From contig NZ_SWCN01000003.1 in assembly GCF_005116575.1 (NCBI RefSeq), positions 186,001 through 250,000 of the forward strand: a stretch of 64,000 nucleotides of DNA, read 5' to 3'. Shown here one piece after another: positions 1-8,070 of the stretch. Position numbers and translations under genes: made by a program. The notes beneath the pieces are model-generated. The model was given only the letters and a program-made list of their open reading frames with translations. It did not search any database and was not told the DNA's origin. The stretch comes from Desulforhopalus sp. IMCC35007 (GTDB taxonomy: Bacteria > Desulfobacterota > Desulfobulbia > Desulfobulbales > Desulfocapsaceae). How positions within the stretch are numbered: position 1 is the stretch's first letter; each line of letters opens with the position of its first letter.

Positions 1-187
1 GTGAGTACTTCTCATAACTGCTGTCCGCAAGTGCAATCTCTATCAGGTCCTTTGCCAGGGTCAGACAGGTCGGCTTGGCCGCGGGAAGAAGCAAAATGCC
101 ATCACTTACCTTCAGCTCTTCTCTGACATTATAGAGGGGACAATGGTCATCCTCTGTGATTATGAATACTCCGTTTCTAAAATGCAT
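1..187 (-). CDS. conserved hypothetical protein, N-terminal part only
   Basis: The reading frame starts at an ATG at 187 and stays open to the window edge, so only about 62 residues are visible. It begins MHFRNGVFIITEDDHCPLYN and continues with a segment rich in Leu, Ala and Pro. A GTG codon directly upstream is an alternative start. It begins 12 bases after the stop of the small membrane protein at 200-532 and is probably cotranscribed with it. No signal peptide or membrane segment is visible in this part. I do not recognise the family and assign no function. Confidence 0.6.
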   Translation of the reverse strand, partial: MHFRNGVFIITEDDHCPLYNVREELKVSDGILLLPAAKPTCLTLAKDLIEIALADSSYEKYS

Positions 188-199
188 CACAAACCCAGC

Positions 200-532
200 T
201 TAATCAGATCTACCAAATAACAGATAGATAACAAATCCCAGTAGAACAGCACCACCAAACATTACGGGCAAAATCTTTTGAATGTCAATCTCACCGTCCA
301 CAAGCAGAGACTGTGCGTAATTGGTTCCTGAAAAATACCATACCCCTATGACAACAGCTGTAATAAGCAATCTTTTCCACCGTTGTTTGTAGAGCATATA
401 GACTATAGCAACGGCAAAAGGCACAATGAACCAGGGATTCGTCAAAAGACCCATATAATCGACAGTTCTTAATTGTTCATCTATGTGGGTGGATTCAAAC
501 CAATTGGCAATTTTAGTAAAAAATTCCATCAA
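200..532 (-). CDS. small integral membrane protein of unknown function
   Basis: This 110-residue protein has three hydrophobic stretches, at about residues 33-48, 54-68 and 85-106, separated by short basic or polar loops (for example KQRWKR at about 49-54). That pattern suggests an inner-membrane protein with a soluble N-terminal helix. No catalytic motif or known family was recognised. It is followed closely on the same strand by the partial gene at the window start, so the two probably form an operon. A long inverted repeat lies in the gap between it and the divergent MFS gene. Assignment as a real gene rests on length, membrane-like composition and context. Confidence 0.6.
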   Translation of the reverse strand: MMEFFTKIANWFESTHIDEQLRTVDYMGLLTNPWFIVPFAVAIVYMLYKQRWKRLLITAVVIGVWYFSGTNYAQSLLVDGEIDIQKILPVMFGGAVLLGFVIYLLFGRSD

Positions 533-657
533 AATACTCCCTTGGACTTAAGTAAACACAGGTTGATATATAAAATACGATTCATGAAAAATACTACCAT
601 AAATCAAACAGATTTTTCTGCACACAAACCTTAAAAAGCGAAATATTTCAATAAAAC

Positions 658-691
658 CTACCTCATACAACAAATTCTGTGTATGAGGTAG
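658..691. repeat. 11-bp perfect inverted repeat between divergent genes
   Basis: CTACCTCATAC at 658-668 is exactly complementary to GTATGAGGTAG at 681-691, with a 12-base loop. It lies in the 231-base gap between the minus-strand membrane protein and the plus-strand MFS gene. No T-run follows it on the plus strand and only a weak one on the minus strand. It could be an operator, a leader hairpin or a weak terminator. Nothing else was recognised in 533-763. Confidence 0.55.
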
Positions 692-763
692 ACAAAACCA
701 TTGTATATTAATCGCGCAAGAAAAATCTTTGTTGAAATTTAACTCTCTCAAACTTCAAACAAT

Positions 764-1927
764 ATGAAGCTCTTTAAAAAAGACCCTATGTATCTGTATC
801 TGCTCATACTCACCCTGCTCTCTACGGGTGGATTGCAGGCCTGGCGCACCTTGTTTGATAATTTTGCAGTTCAGGCAATAGGTCTCGATGGATATCATAT
901 TGGTGTTATCCAGTCAACACGGGAATTACCTGGGTTTCTGGCACTGCTCGTAGTTTATGTACTAATTTTCATAAAAGAGCATACACTTGCTGCCATGTCC
1001 GTGCTCTTGTTGGGACTTGGCGTCTGCCTTACTGGTTTTTTCCCAAGTTTTTATGGTCTGATGGCAACCACCTTGATGATGAGTTTTGGCTTTCACTATT
1101 TTGAGACGGTCAACCAATCTCTGACCCTGCAGTACTTCAGCCGATCAGATTCGCCCATCGTCTTCGGCCTGCTCAGAAGCCGTGCTGCGGCCTGTAATAT
1201 AGTCGTCTCCCTGTTTTTTCTCTCATTTTCAGATTTTTTTAGTTTTCAGACAATGTATCTCAGTTTTGGCCTGCCCATTATTGTCGTGGCTTTCTGTGTC
1301 CTGGTGCAAAATCCTACCCGGAAAGATATCCCACTCCAGCACAAAAAAATGATTTATCGCCAAAAATACTGGCTCTTTTATCTACTGACGTTTCTTGCAG
1401 GAGCAAGGCGACAGATATTTATTGCCTTTGCGGTTTTTCTTCTCGTCAAAAAATTCGACTATACGATTCAAGAGGTAGCACTGCTTTTTCTGCTCAACAA
1501 TGGGGTTAATTATTTCCTGAGCCCCTATATTGGAAAATGCATCGCCAGATATGGTGAAAGAAAGGTTCTCTCTCTTGAATACGGAGCTCTCATTCTCATC
1601 TTTATCGGCTACGCGCTCGTAGAAGATAAATATCTGGCCGCACTTTTATACATTCTTGACCATGTCTTTTTTAATTTTGCCATTGGTATTAAAACCTTTT
1701 TTCAAAAAATAGCCGACCCAAAAGACATTGCTCCAAGTATGGCCGTGGGTTTTACCATAAACCATATAGCAGCCGTGGTTCTGCCTGTGACAGGTGGATT
1801 ATTGTGGCTCATCGACTATAAAATAACCTTTTTTGCAGGTGCGCTGCTCAGCGGACTTTCTCTCTGTGCGGTTCAGTATATTCCTTCTCAACTCAAAAAA
1901 AATGCTGGCCATTCAAACAATGATTAA
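764..1927 (+). CDS. MFS-type membrane transporter
   Basis: This 387-residue protein is almost entirely hydrophobic, with about 10-12 predicted membrane helices split into two halves by a basic central loop near residues 185-205 (NPTRKDIPLQHKKM). That organisation and length are typical of the major facilitator superfamily. The N-terminus shows an L-STGG-QAWRTLFDNF stretch in the first helix, and a charged RQIF segment opens the second half. No substrate-specific motif was recognised, so the cargo is unknown. The start at 764 has no strong ribosome binding site. The gene is followed after about 50 bases by the shikimate-kinase-like gene on the same strand. Confidence 0.8.
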   Translation: MKLFKKDPMYLYLLILTLLSTGGLQAWRTLFDNFAVQAIGLDGYHIGVIQSTRELPGFLALLVVYVLIFIKEHTLAAMSVLLLGLGVCLTGFFPSFYGLMATTLMMSFGFHYFETVNQSLTLQYFSRSDSPIVFGLLRSRAAACNIVVSLFFLSFSDFFSFQTMYLSFGLPIIVVAFCVLVQNPTRKDIPLQHKKMIYRQKYWLFYLLTFLAGARRQIFIAFAVFLLVKKFDYTIQEVALLFLLNNGVNYFLSPYIGKCIARYGERKVLSLEYGALILIFIGYALVEDKYLAALLYILDHVFFNFAIGIKTFFQKIADPKDIAPSMAVGFTINHIAAVVLPVTGGLLWLIDYKITFFAGALLSGLSLCAVQYIPSQLKKNAGHSNND

Positions 1928-1978
1928 ATTTTCATCATTGAAATAAATTTTTTAAGATACATATCCAAGACAATAATA

Positions 1979-2482
1979 ATGAAAAAATCAAATATAGTTC
2001 TCATCGGAATGCCCGGCTCTGGGAAATCGACAGTTGGCATTATTCTGGCGAAACAGGTCACCAAAAGATTTCTTGATACCGACCTTCTCATCCAGAATAT
2101 GGCCGGGACAAGTCTGCAATCCATTGTCAACAATCAAGGCCATATGGCGCTGAGAGAGATAGAAGAGAGGGCCTTATTATCCGTTAAATGCAAAAATCAC
2201 GTTATCGCCACGGGGGGGAGTGCTGCCTATAGTGAACCTGCTATGCTACACCTCAAAAAACATGGCACCGTTGTTTTTCTTCAAACAAGCCTAAACGAGC
2301 TCAAACGTCGTATTCATAACTATGAGACAAGGGGCCTTGCCAAGCGGCCCGATCAAAGTTTTCAGGATCTTTTTGAAGAAAGAGAATCCCTATACAGAAA
2401 ATATGCAGAGATTACCGTCGAAAGCTCAAACCTGACCCAGGACCAGGTTTGTGATGAGATTATCGAAAAACTCTGTCCATAA
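1979..2482 (+). CDS. shikimate kinase-like P-loop kinase
   Basis: The 167-residue protein has the layout of shikimate kinase, which phosphorylates shikimate with ATP in chorismate synthesis. The Walker A motif GMPGSGKST is at residues 10-18. LDTD (residues 32-35) supplies the Asp expected to contact Mg and substrate. LREIE corresponds to the family's substrate-binding Arg segment, and the RESLYRKYAEI lid or adenine-site segment is near the C-terminus. One oddity is that the family GGG loop reads TGGSAAY here, so the third Gly is Ser. The true substrate could therefore be a related small molecule. It lies between the MFS gene and a small cysteine-rich gene, not near other aro genes. Shikimate kinase-like is safer than aroK. 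Confidence 0.75.
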   Translation: MKKSNIVLIGMPGSGKSTVGIILAKQVTKRFLDTDLLIQNMAGTSLQSIVNNQGHMALREIEERALLSVKCKNHVIATGGSAAYSEPAMLHLKKHGTVVFLQTSLNELKRRIHNYETRGLAKRPDQSFQDLFEERESLYRKYAEITVESSNLTQDQVCDEIIEKLCP

Positions 2483-2538
2483 AAACGATATTTCATATTT
2501 CCTGTTTCAGGCAGTACCCGTATATAAAAGAGTGTAAA

Positions 2539-2886
2539 ATGCAAGAAGAGACCTCCAAACGAATCAAGAGAGAAATCAAGACAGTAAAAGCCATGCTCAC
2601 GATTTACTGTAAGCATCACCATACCTCCGGAGCACAGTTATGCGAGGAGTGTGCGTCGATATATGAATACGCTGTTGCAAGACTCCACCGCTGCCCTTTC
2701 CAGACCCTAAAACCCACATGCGGCAAGTGCCTGATACATTGTTACAACAAGGACATGCAACAAAAGATTCGAGCTGTTATGCGATATTCAGGTCCCAGAC
2801 TGCTACTGGTGCATCCGATACTTGCCCTGTATCATATATTAGATTCCAGAATACAACCGCAACAACGGCCAAAAAAAAAATCTTAA
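2539..2886 (+). CDS. nitrous oxide-stimulated promoter family protein
   Basis: This 115-residue protein is rich in Cys and His. KRIKREIKTVKAMLTIYC is followed by a CKHHH segment, a CEEC pair, HRCPF, and a CGKCLIHCY cluster. The C-terminal end is basic (RPKKKS). This matches my memory of the small family annotated as nitrous oxide-stimulated promoter proteins, whose biochemical role is not established. The conserved cysteines suggest a metal or Fe-S site, which is inference. The ATG at 2539 follows AAAGAGTGTAAA, a usable ribosome binding site. It ends about 36 bases before the TIGR01777 gene and is probably cotranscribed with it. Confidence 0.75.
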   Translation: MQEETSKRIKREIKTVKAMLTIYCKHHHTSGAQLCEECASIYEYAVARLHRCPFQTLKPTCGKCLIHCYNKDMQQKIRAVMRYSGPRLLLVHPILALYHILDSRIQPQQRPKKKS

Positions 2887-2922
2887 AATTCAAACGGACA
2901 AATACAACGACGGAAATACCTT

Positions 2923-3825
2923 ATGAAAACCATGATAACAGGTTGCACCGGACTCGTAGGAAGCACACTCATTGATAGCCTTTTCAAAAAAGGATACTCA
3001 ATTCAGTGTCTCAAAAGAGATACCGCCACAGGTAGTCAGCATTTCTGGAAAACCGAGAGTCTGCCACCTGAGCATGGCGAAAATTTCGATGCGGTTATTC
3101 ATCTCGCAGGTGAAAACGTGGCTGGTGGCAGATGGACGAATAAAGTCAAAGACAAGATACTCAACAGTCGACTGGATGGGACCAGAGAACTGATAGACTA
3201 CATTTCCGTTCTCCCCGAAAAACCTAAGGTGTTCTTATGTGCCTCAGCCATAGGATACTACGGTAATCGTGGTAGCGATATATTAGACGAAAGGAGTGAT
3301 CTTGGAGCAGGATTCCTGGCAGAAGTCTGTCGCAGATGGGAAAAAGAAACCCAACGTCTGACGAGCCTCGGTGTACGCGTGGTTAATTTGCGCTTTGGCA
3401 TGATTCTCAGTCCCCGTGGAGGAGCACTGCACAAGATGATTCCCCCTTTTAAGGCCGGCCTGGGGGGCGTTATTGGCACAGGGGAACAATATGTGAGCTG
3501 GATAAGTATACGTGATGTAGTGGGAATTGTCGATTTTCTCATTAAAAATGAGTCGATAAGTGGACCAGTCAATGTCGTCAGCCCAATTCAGACAACCAAC
3601 AAAGAACTGACGAAGACCCTTGGATCAGTGCTCAATCGGCCTACACTGTTTAAAGTGCCTGCGTCCGCGGCCCGTCTGATTTTTGGCCAGATGGCGGATG
3701 AAATGCTGCTGACAAGCAGCCGTGTAACTCCACAAAAACTTATGCAGGCCGGATATCCTTTTATAGATCAGTCCCTGGAGGCGGTTCTTCGTTACTGTAC
3801 AGAAGGCCAAAACGCTGCTGTATAG
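2923..3825 (+). CDS. TIGR01777 family NAD(P)-dependent epimerase/oxidoreductase
   Basis: The 300-residue protein is an extended short-chain dehydrogenase. The dinucleotide-binding GCTGLVG loop is at residues 7-13. The IHLAGENVAGGRW segment typical of the YfcH/TIGR01777 family follows, then SAIGYYGNRG in place of a canonical YxxxK, and a C-terminal region with FKVPASAARLIFGQMADEML. Substrates of this family are largely unknown. It is the last gene of the plus-strand group and ends 69 bases before a strong bidirectional terminator shared with purC. Confidence 0.85.
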   Translation: MKTMITGCTGLVGSTLIDSLFKKGYSIQCLKRDTATGSQHFWKTESLPPEHGENFDAVIHLAGENVAGGRWTNKVKDKILNSRLDGTRELIDYISVLPEKPKVFLCASAIGYYGNRGSDILDERSDLGAGFLAEVCRRWEKETQRLTSLGVRVVNLRFGMILSPRGGALHKMIPPFKAGLGGVIGTGEQYVSWISIRDVVGIVDFLIKNESISGPVNVVSPIQTTNKELTKTLGSVLNRPTLFKVPASAARLIFGQMADEMLLTSSRVTPQKLMQAGYPFIDQSLEAVLRYCTEGQNAAV

Positions 3826-3893
3826 CGTTTGGCGCCACATATTTTCTTGTGATATCTCTGTATCCTGGAGTTGATGCTGGTACGTTTCAAGGA

Positions 3894-3930
3894 AAAAAGG
3901 CCCGATGATCGCTACACATCGGGCCTTTTT
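3894..3930. terminator. bidirectional intrinsic terminator
   Basis: AAAAAGGCCCGATG at 3894-3907 pairs perfectly with CATCGGGCCTTTTT at 3917-3930 around a 9-base loop. It has an A-run on one side and a T-run on the other, so it can end transcription from both directions. It lies between the convergent TIGR01777 gene and purC. Confidence 0.9.
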
Positions 3931-3956
3931 CTATTTTCAGCAAAGTATTACAGAGC

Positions 3957-4850
3957 TTATTTCGAACAAAGCCTCTCCTGAGCTTCAACATACCTGGCTT
4001 TGGTTTTTTCAATAATCTCTGCTGGAAGTTTTGGTGGTGGCGGAGTTTTATCCCAATCAAGTCCTGAGAGGTAGTCTCGTAAAAACTGCTTATCAAAACT
4101 TGGTTGGGCTTTGCCGGGTGCATATTCATCTACAGGCCAGAACCTAGAAGAATCAGGGGTCAGGACCTCATCAATCAAGATGAGGCGTCCATCTACTTCC
4201 CCGAGTTCAAATTTTGTGTCGGCGATAATAATACCTTTTGTCCTGGCATAATCAGCGGCCTTTTTGTAAAGAGCAACCGAGATTTCCGCAATCTTTGCAG
4301 CCTTTTCCTTGCCGACAATTTTCTCCATTTTTTCAAACGAGATATTTTCGTCATGATCCCCGAGATCCGCCTTGGTCGATGGAGTGAAAAGTACCTCCGG
4401 AAACTGCTCGGATTCCTGCATATTCTCAGGAAGCTGGAAGCCACAGACATTGGTATTTTTCTTGTACGCACTCCAGAAAGAACCGGATATGTAACCACGA
4501 ACAATGCATTCAATCGGCAGAGGTTGCGTTTTCTTCACAAGCATTGATCTACCCATGAGTTGACTTGCATAGGGCTTGCACACCTCGGGATACTCATCCA
4601 CATTAGCGGTGATGAGATGGTTTTCCACAATATCACCAAGCAGATCAAACCAGAACAGTGAAAGCTCCGTCAATACTGCACCTTTTCCTGGAATGGGATC
4701 TTCCATCACAACATCATAGGCGGAAAGCCTGTCGGACGCCACCATCAGCAACTTATCGTCATGGCCTGGAATCTCATACATATCCCGAACCTTACCTCTG
4801 TGCTTTAAAATCAGGTTTGGAAAATCCGTTATTTTAACTGCATTAGTCAT
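3957..4850 (-). CDS. purC: phosphoribosylaminoimidazole-succinocarboxamide synthase (SAICAR synthetase)
   Basis: PurC joins aspartate to CAIR using ATP in purine biosynthesis, in the cytoplasm. The 297-residue protein shows family motifs: HRGKVRDMYE at the N-terminus, ASDRLSAYDVVM, IVRGYISGSFWSAY, DTKFELGEVDG and DEVLTPDSSRFW. The start at 4850 (MTNAVKITDF) is chosen because AAGGAG lies just upstream. A longer frame to 4931 runs into the preceding DUF3108 gene. Only one base separates it from that gene's stop, so it is the last gene of the menaquinone-gene operon. It ends before the shared terminator at 3894-3930. Confidence 0.95.
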   Translation of the reverse strand: MTNAVKITDFPNLILKHRGKVRDMYEIPGHDDKLLMVASDRLSAYDVVMEDPIPGKGAVLTELSLFWFDLLGDIVENHLITANVDEYPEVCKPYASQLMGRSMLVKKTQPLPIECIVRGYISGSFWSAYKKNTNVCGFQLPENMQESEQFPEVLFTPSTKADLGDHDENISFEKMEKIVGKEKAAKIAEISVALYKKAADYARTKGIIIADTKFELGEVDGRLILIDEVLTPDSSRFWPVDEYAPGKAQPSFDKQFLRDYLSGLDWDKTPPPPKLPAEIIEKTKARYVEAQERLCSK

Positions 4851-4851
4851 T

Positions 4852-5736
4852 TCAAGTATCTCCTTTAATATCCGTATCAGGTACATTATTTTTGTGCGCC
4901 GAAGGATAGATATCACAGGCAGGATTTTCATACTCCGTGAGCTGTGCTGTCAGCGATCCAATGGCAATTTTTGAGTTTATTTTAACTGGCACCCTGCATT
5001 TATCATTGGAATACCAGATAACAGTGTCACCTTTTTTATCATAGAGACCCTTAAATTTCATCACTGGCATTACTTTAACCGCTGAAATATCACCGAGAAG
5101 AGTCTTTTCAATCTTCTGCACACCTTTTGCGTACACTGCAACTTCAACCCGTTTCTTGTCTGCAAAGGTGGGGACAACAAAGGGATAGGCAGAGGAAAGA
5201 TCCATGAGTCTACTGTTAAAAAACGATGAAAACTCGTTATTGACCTCTCCTTCAACCTGATATTCACCTTCCAGTTTATCGTTTTTCATGTAGCGGATAC
5301 GTCTTTTCTCCTGGTCATAGGTAAGCACTCTGTGCGCCTTGTAGTTGTACCCCTCTTCTTGCCAGACCTCATAGAAGTAGGGAAGTTTTTTGGGTCCGTA
5401 CACCTTGGTCACATGCACATCAGAAATAGGATACAGGAGATGTACCGCCCCGCCTTTTGTCGAAACAAAAGCTTTTATCTCAAAAGGGTTTTCCCTCCCC
5501 TCCATCTCAGATCCATCAATTGCCGTGACTTCAAGACGCAGTTCACCTATTTTGATACCACCCGACCAGGAAACATCATATTGAAGAATTTCTCTACCCG
5601 AGTAGCCAATATCAACGATCTCTGGATCTATGATACCTATCGGTGGGTGGCTTACATTCTCCAGAGTACTGTCCATCTCTGCCAGTACAAGTACAGGCAA
5701 GAAAGAAAGCATAATGATCAGCACATATCTCAGCAT
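4852..5736 (-). CDS. DUF3108 domain exported protein
   Basis: The 294-residue protein starts with a clear signal peptide (MLRYVLIIMLSFLPVLVLAE), so it acts in the periplasm or outer envelope. The body has the beta-rich pattern of DUF3108 proteins: YDVSWSGGIKIGELRLEV near residue 55, a central VHVTKVYGPKKLPYFYEVWQEEG, and a C-terminal KGDTVIWYSNDKCRVPVKINSKIAIGSL. The function of DUF3108 is not firmly known; these proteins are thought to be envelope-associated beta-barrel-like or lipocalin-like. It lies between the UbiA-type gene and purC with very short spacing, which fits operon membership. Confidence 0.8.
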   Translation of the reverse strand: MLRYVLIIMLSFLPVLVLAEMDSTLENVSHPPIGIIDPEIVDIGYSGREILQYDVSWSGGIKIGELRLEVTAIDGSEMEGRENPFEIKAFVSTKGGAVHLLYPISDVHVTKVYGPKKLPYFYEVWQEEGYNYKAHRVLTYDQEKRRIRYMKNDKLEGEYQVEGEVNNEFSSFFNSRLMDLSSAYPFVVPTFADKKRVEVAVYAKGVQKIEKTLLGDISAVKVMPVMKFKGLYDKKGDTVIWYSNDKCRVPVKINSKIAIGSLTAQLTEYENPACDIYPSAHKNNVPDTDIKGDT

Positions 5737-5757
5737 AGGAATTCTTAAATCTTCTGG

Positions 5758-6618
5758 TTACAGGGTCGCAAGCGAAATCCAGGTTGCCACAAAAAGAGTC
5801 ACGCTGATAAAACCGTTCATGGAAAAGAACGAAGCATGTATGCGGGAGAGATCCTCGGGACGCACCAGCATGTGCTGGTAAAAAAGTGCCGCAGAAGTCA
5901 GAACTATACCTATATAATAAAAGATATTAAGGCCCTGGGTCCAGCCGGTTGCGGTAAAAAGAACGAAGGCTAGAACGTGAAAAAAACCGGCAAGGCGAAA
6001 AGCATTTTTTTTACCGAGCCTGGAAGGCAGTGAATACAGGCCCCTCTTTTTATCAAATTCCGCATCCAGGCACCCGTAGATTGTATCAAAACCAGCTACC
6101 CAGAAAACCACCCCCAGCGAAAGTACAAAAGGGTATCCAGAGACACTGTTGTTAACTGCAATCCATCCCCCGAGTGGGGAAAATGCCAGGGCAAATCCAA
6201 GGACAAGATGACACAGGGAAGTAAACCGTTTCGTGACAGAGTAGAAAAGTGTAAGCCCCAGAGCAAAGGGCGAGAGAAAAAATGTCAATTCGTTAAGGTT
6301 ATAACATGCGAAAAAAAAGATCCCCCCTGCACCAGCCACCATGGACCAGGCTTCCACAAGACTCACCTCACCGGCTGGAAGAGCTCTTGACGCGGTCCTC
6401 GGGTTATCCTTATCAAATCGACGGTCTATGATACGGTTGAATCCCATAGCGCAGGTTCTTGCACCAACCATAGCAAGTATGACCCAGGCAAGGGTCGTAA
6501 TCTCTGGAAAACCTCTTGAGGCAAGAAATGCACCAGTCAGGGCAAAAGGAAGAGCGAAAACTGTGAGCTTGAACTGGATCATCTCCAACAGAATTTGAAT
6601 TTTTTTCACAACAGACAT
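5758..6618 (-). CDS. UbiA-family prenyltransferase, probable menaquinone (futalosine) prenyltransferase MqnP
   Basis: This 286-residue integral membrane protein carries both Asp-rich motifs of UbiA prenyltransferases: NRIIDRRFDKDNPRT near the first third and YGCLDAEFDKKRG in the second half. Eight or so hydrophobic helices lie around them. The family transfers a polyprenyl chain to an aromatic acid. Its place beside UbiX, MqnA, MqnC and MqnE makes the futalosine-pathway naphthoate the likely acceptor. The start at 6618 (MSVVKKIQ) has AGGAGAT upstream; the longer frame overlaps the ubiX-like gene. It begins 4 bases after that gene's stop. The MqnP name is context-based. Confidence 0.85.
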   Translation of the reverse strand: MSVVKKIQILLEMIQFKLTVFALPFALTGAFLASRGFPEITTLAWVILAMVGARTCAMGFNRIIDRRFDKDNPRTASRALPAGEVSLVEAWSMVAGAGGIFFFACYNLNELTFFLSPFALGLTLFYSVTKRFTSLCHLVLGFALAFSPLGGWIAVNNSVSGYPFVLSLGVVFWVAGFDTIYGCLDAEFDKKRGLYSLPSRLGKKNAFRLAGFFHVLAFVLFTATGWTQGLNIFYYIGIVLTSAALFYQHMLVRPEDLSRIHASFFSMNGFISVTLFVATWISLATL

Positions 6619-6622
6619 CGGA

Positions 6623-7186
6623 TTACCATCTCCTGCGATTGGGAATGTCAATACCAAGCTGATCGGCCAGCCGCCAGGCATAGGTTTTAGCCGCTTCTTC
6701 CAGGGTTGTCGGTTTGAGATAATAACTTGGCATGGTAGGACATAACGTAGCACCGGCATCGTGCACAGCCAGCATATTTAAGAGATGCGTTCTATTGAGA
6801 GGCGTTTCCCTGACCGCAAGAACAAGTCTTTTTCGTTCTTTCAGCATCACATCAGCTGCCCGATGAATAAGATTGATCGACATCCCTCCGGCAATTGAGG
6901 CAAGTGAACCCATGGTACATGGAAGAACAACCATTGAGGTGTAATCACTGGAACCAGAGGCTGGAGATGCGGCCAAATCATCGACATCATACCATTTTGA
7001 AACAAGGGGTAATTGCTGCGGGGTGAGGCCCTGTTCCATTTTCAGCACATTTTCCCCGGAGCTGGAACAGACGCCATGAACTGTAACTTCTGTTTCTGCA
7101 AGACATTGCAAAAAACTGCGGAGAAAAAGCATTCCGCTTGCACCTGTAATGCCGATAAGAATTTTATGTGGGTTGTGCCGTTGCAT
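6623..7186 (-). CDS. UbiX-family flavin prenyltransferase (menaquinone-associated)
   Basis: The 187-residue protein shows the UbiX fold signatures: ILIGITGASGML at the N-terminus for FMN binding, SMVVLPCTMGSLASIAGG in the middle and LVLAVRETPLN in the last third. UbiX makes prenylated FMN for UbiD-type decarboxylases. In the futalosine route this would support decarboxylation of the dihydroxynaphthoate intermediate. The UbiD-type partner is not in this window. It sits between mqnA and the UbiA-type gene with gaps of 24 and 4 bases, in the same operon. Confidence 0.9.
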   Translation of the reverse strand: MQRHNPHKILIGITGASGMLFLRSFLQCLAETEVTVHGVCSSSGENVLKMEQGLTPQQLPLVSKWYDVDDLAASPASGSSDYTSMVVLPCTMGSLASIAGGMSINLIHRAADVMLKERKRLVLAVRETPLNRTHLLNMLAVHDAGATLCPTMPSYYLKPTTLEEAAKTYAWRLADQLGIDIPNRRRW

Positions 7187-7210
7187 TGGTAACTGTCCTT
7201 TTACAAAGGC

Positions 7211-8065
7211 TTAACTGAGATTGGCAAACATCTTCAGTGGTAGAGCCTTTTCCTGAATGGTTTTCCTTTTTATCAAGAACTGAAAAAAGGCTTCCAGTGC
7301 TTTGCACTTTTGAGGAGAAAGGTCGTATTGTATGGCGAGAAGGTAATCACGACATTTCTTTTTAGAAAGAGGTATTCTGGCCGCTGATATTTCGCATATC
7401 GCTTCAAGATCGGCAACACCTTCATCCCTGCAACGCAAAAGTTCCCGATGGATGTCGGCCAGCATCTCCGGATGACTTTCACAAAAATCCTCCCGAACGG
7501 CACATACGGCGTAGACAAAGGGTAAACCGGTCTGCCGCTTCCAAATATCGCCCAGGTCAAACTGGTACAGATATGTGGCACTTTCCACAAGACGGAGTGC
7601 GTCGTCTCCAATGGCCAGGATCGCTTTGAATTTATCTTTGCCTGCCTCAAGAATATCACCTGTATGGTACTTTGGAGTGACTTTATGAAACTCTTCAAGG
7701 ATAATTTTGACAAGTTGAACTGAGGTCTCCGATTGTGAGGTTAAGAGTAGATCCGCCCCGTCCAGCTGATTGAGTGGTACATGGGAGAGCAGAACAACAG
7801 AGGCCACCGGACCGTTTGCACTAATGGACAGACCTGAGAGTATTTTGTATTTTTCCGGATGTTTGCCATATTCGATACTTGAGACAAAGCCAAGATCGAT
7901 TGTACCCTCATCAAGTTTTTTACAGAGGACTGACGGGGCCTCTTCAACCAGCTGCCAATCATCTCTTTGGACACTGGTTATCCATTTTTCATGAATTGGT
8001 GCGGTGTTGAGGTATTTCACCATCCCAATTCTTGCAACTTTCTGGTTTGACTGTTCCATAGACAT
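7211..8065 (-). CDS. mqnA: chorismate dehydratase (futalosine pathway)
   Basis: MqnA converts chorismate to 3-[(1-carboxyvinyl)oxy]benzoate, the first step of futalosine-type menaquinone synthesis. The 284-residue protein has the periplasmic-binding-protein-like fold seen in the family. IGMVKYLNTAPIHEKW is near residue 13, followed by PSVLCKKLDEGTIDLGFVSSIEY, a SGLSISANGPVASVVLLS segment and GDDALRL. AAGGA precedes the start at 8065. It begins 5 bases after the deaminase gene's stop and is followed closely by the UbiX gene, fully in line with a menaquinone operon. Confidence 0.92.
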   Translation of the reverse strand: MSMEQSNQKVARIGMVKYLNTAPIHEKWITSVQRDDWQLVEEAPSVLCKKLDEGTIDLGFVSSIEYGKHPEKYKILSGLSISANGPVASVVLLSHVPLNQLDGADLLLTSQSETSVQLVKIILEEFHKVTPKYHTGDILEAGKDKFKAILAIGDDALRLVESATYLYQFDLGDIWKRQTGLPFVYAVCAVREDFCESHPEMLADIHRELLRCRDEGVADLEAICEISAARIPLSKKKCRDYLLAIQYDLSPQKCKALEAFFQFLIKRKTIQEKALPLKMFANLS

Positions 8066-8070
8066 AGTCC

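Noticed and set aside
548-751. 67-residue minus-strand frame before the MFS gene
   Set aside because: It spans the long inverted repeat and has no family resemblance or start signal.
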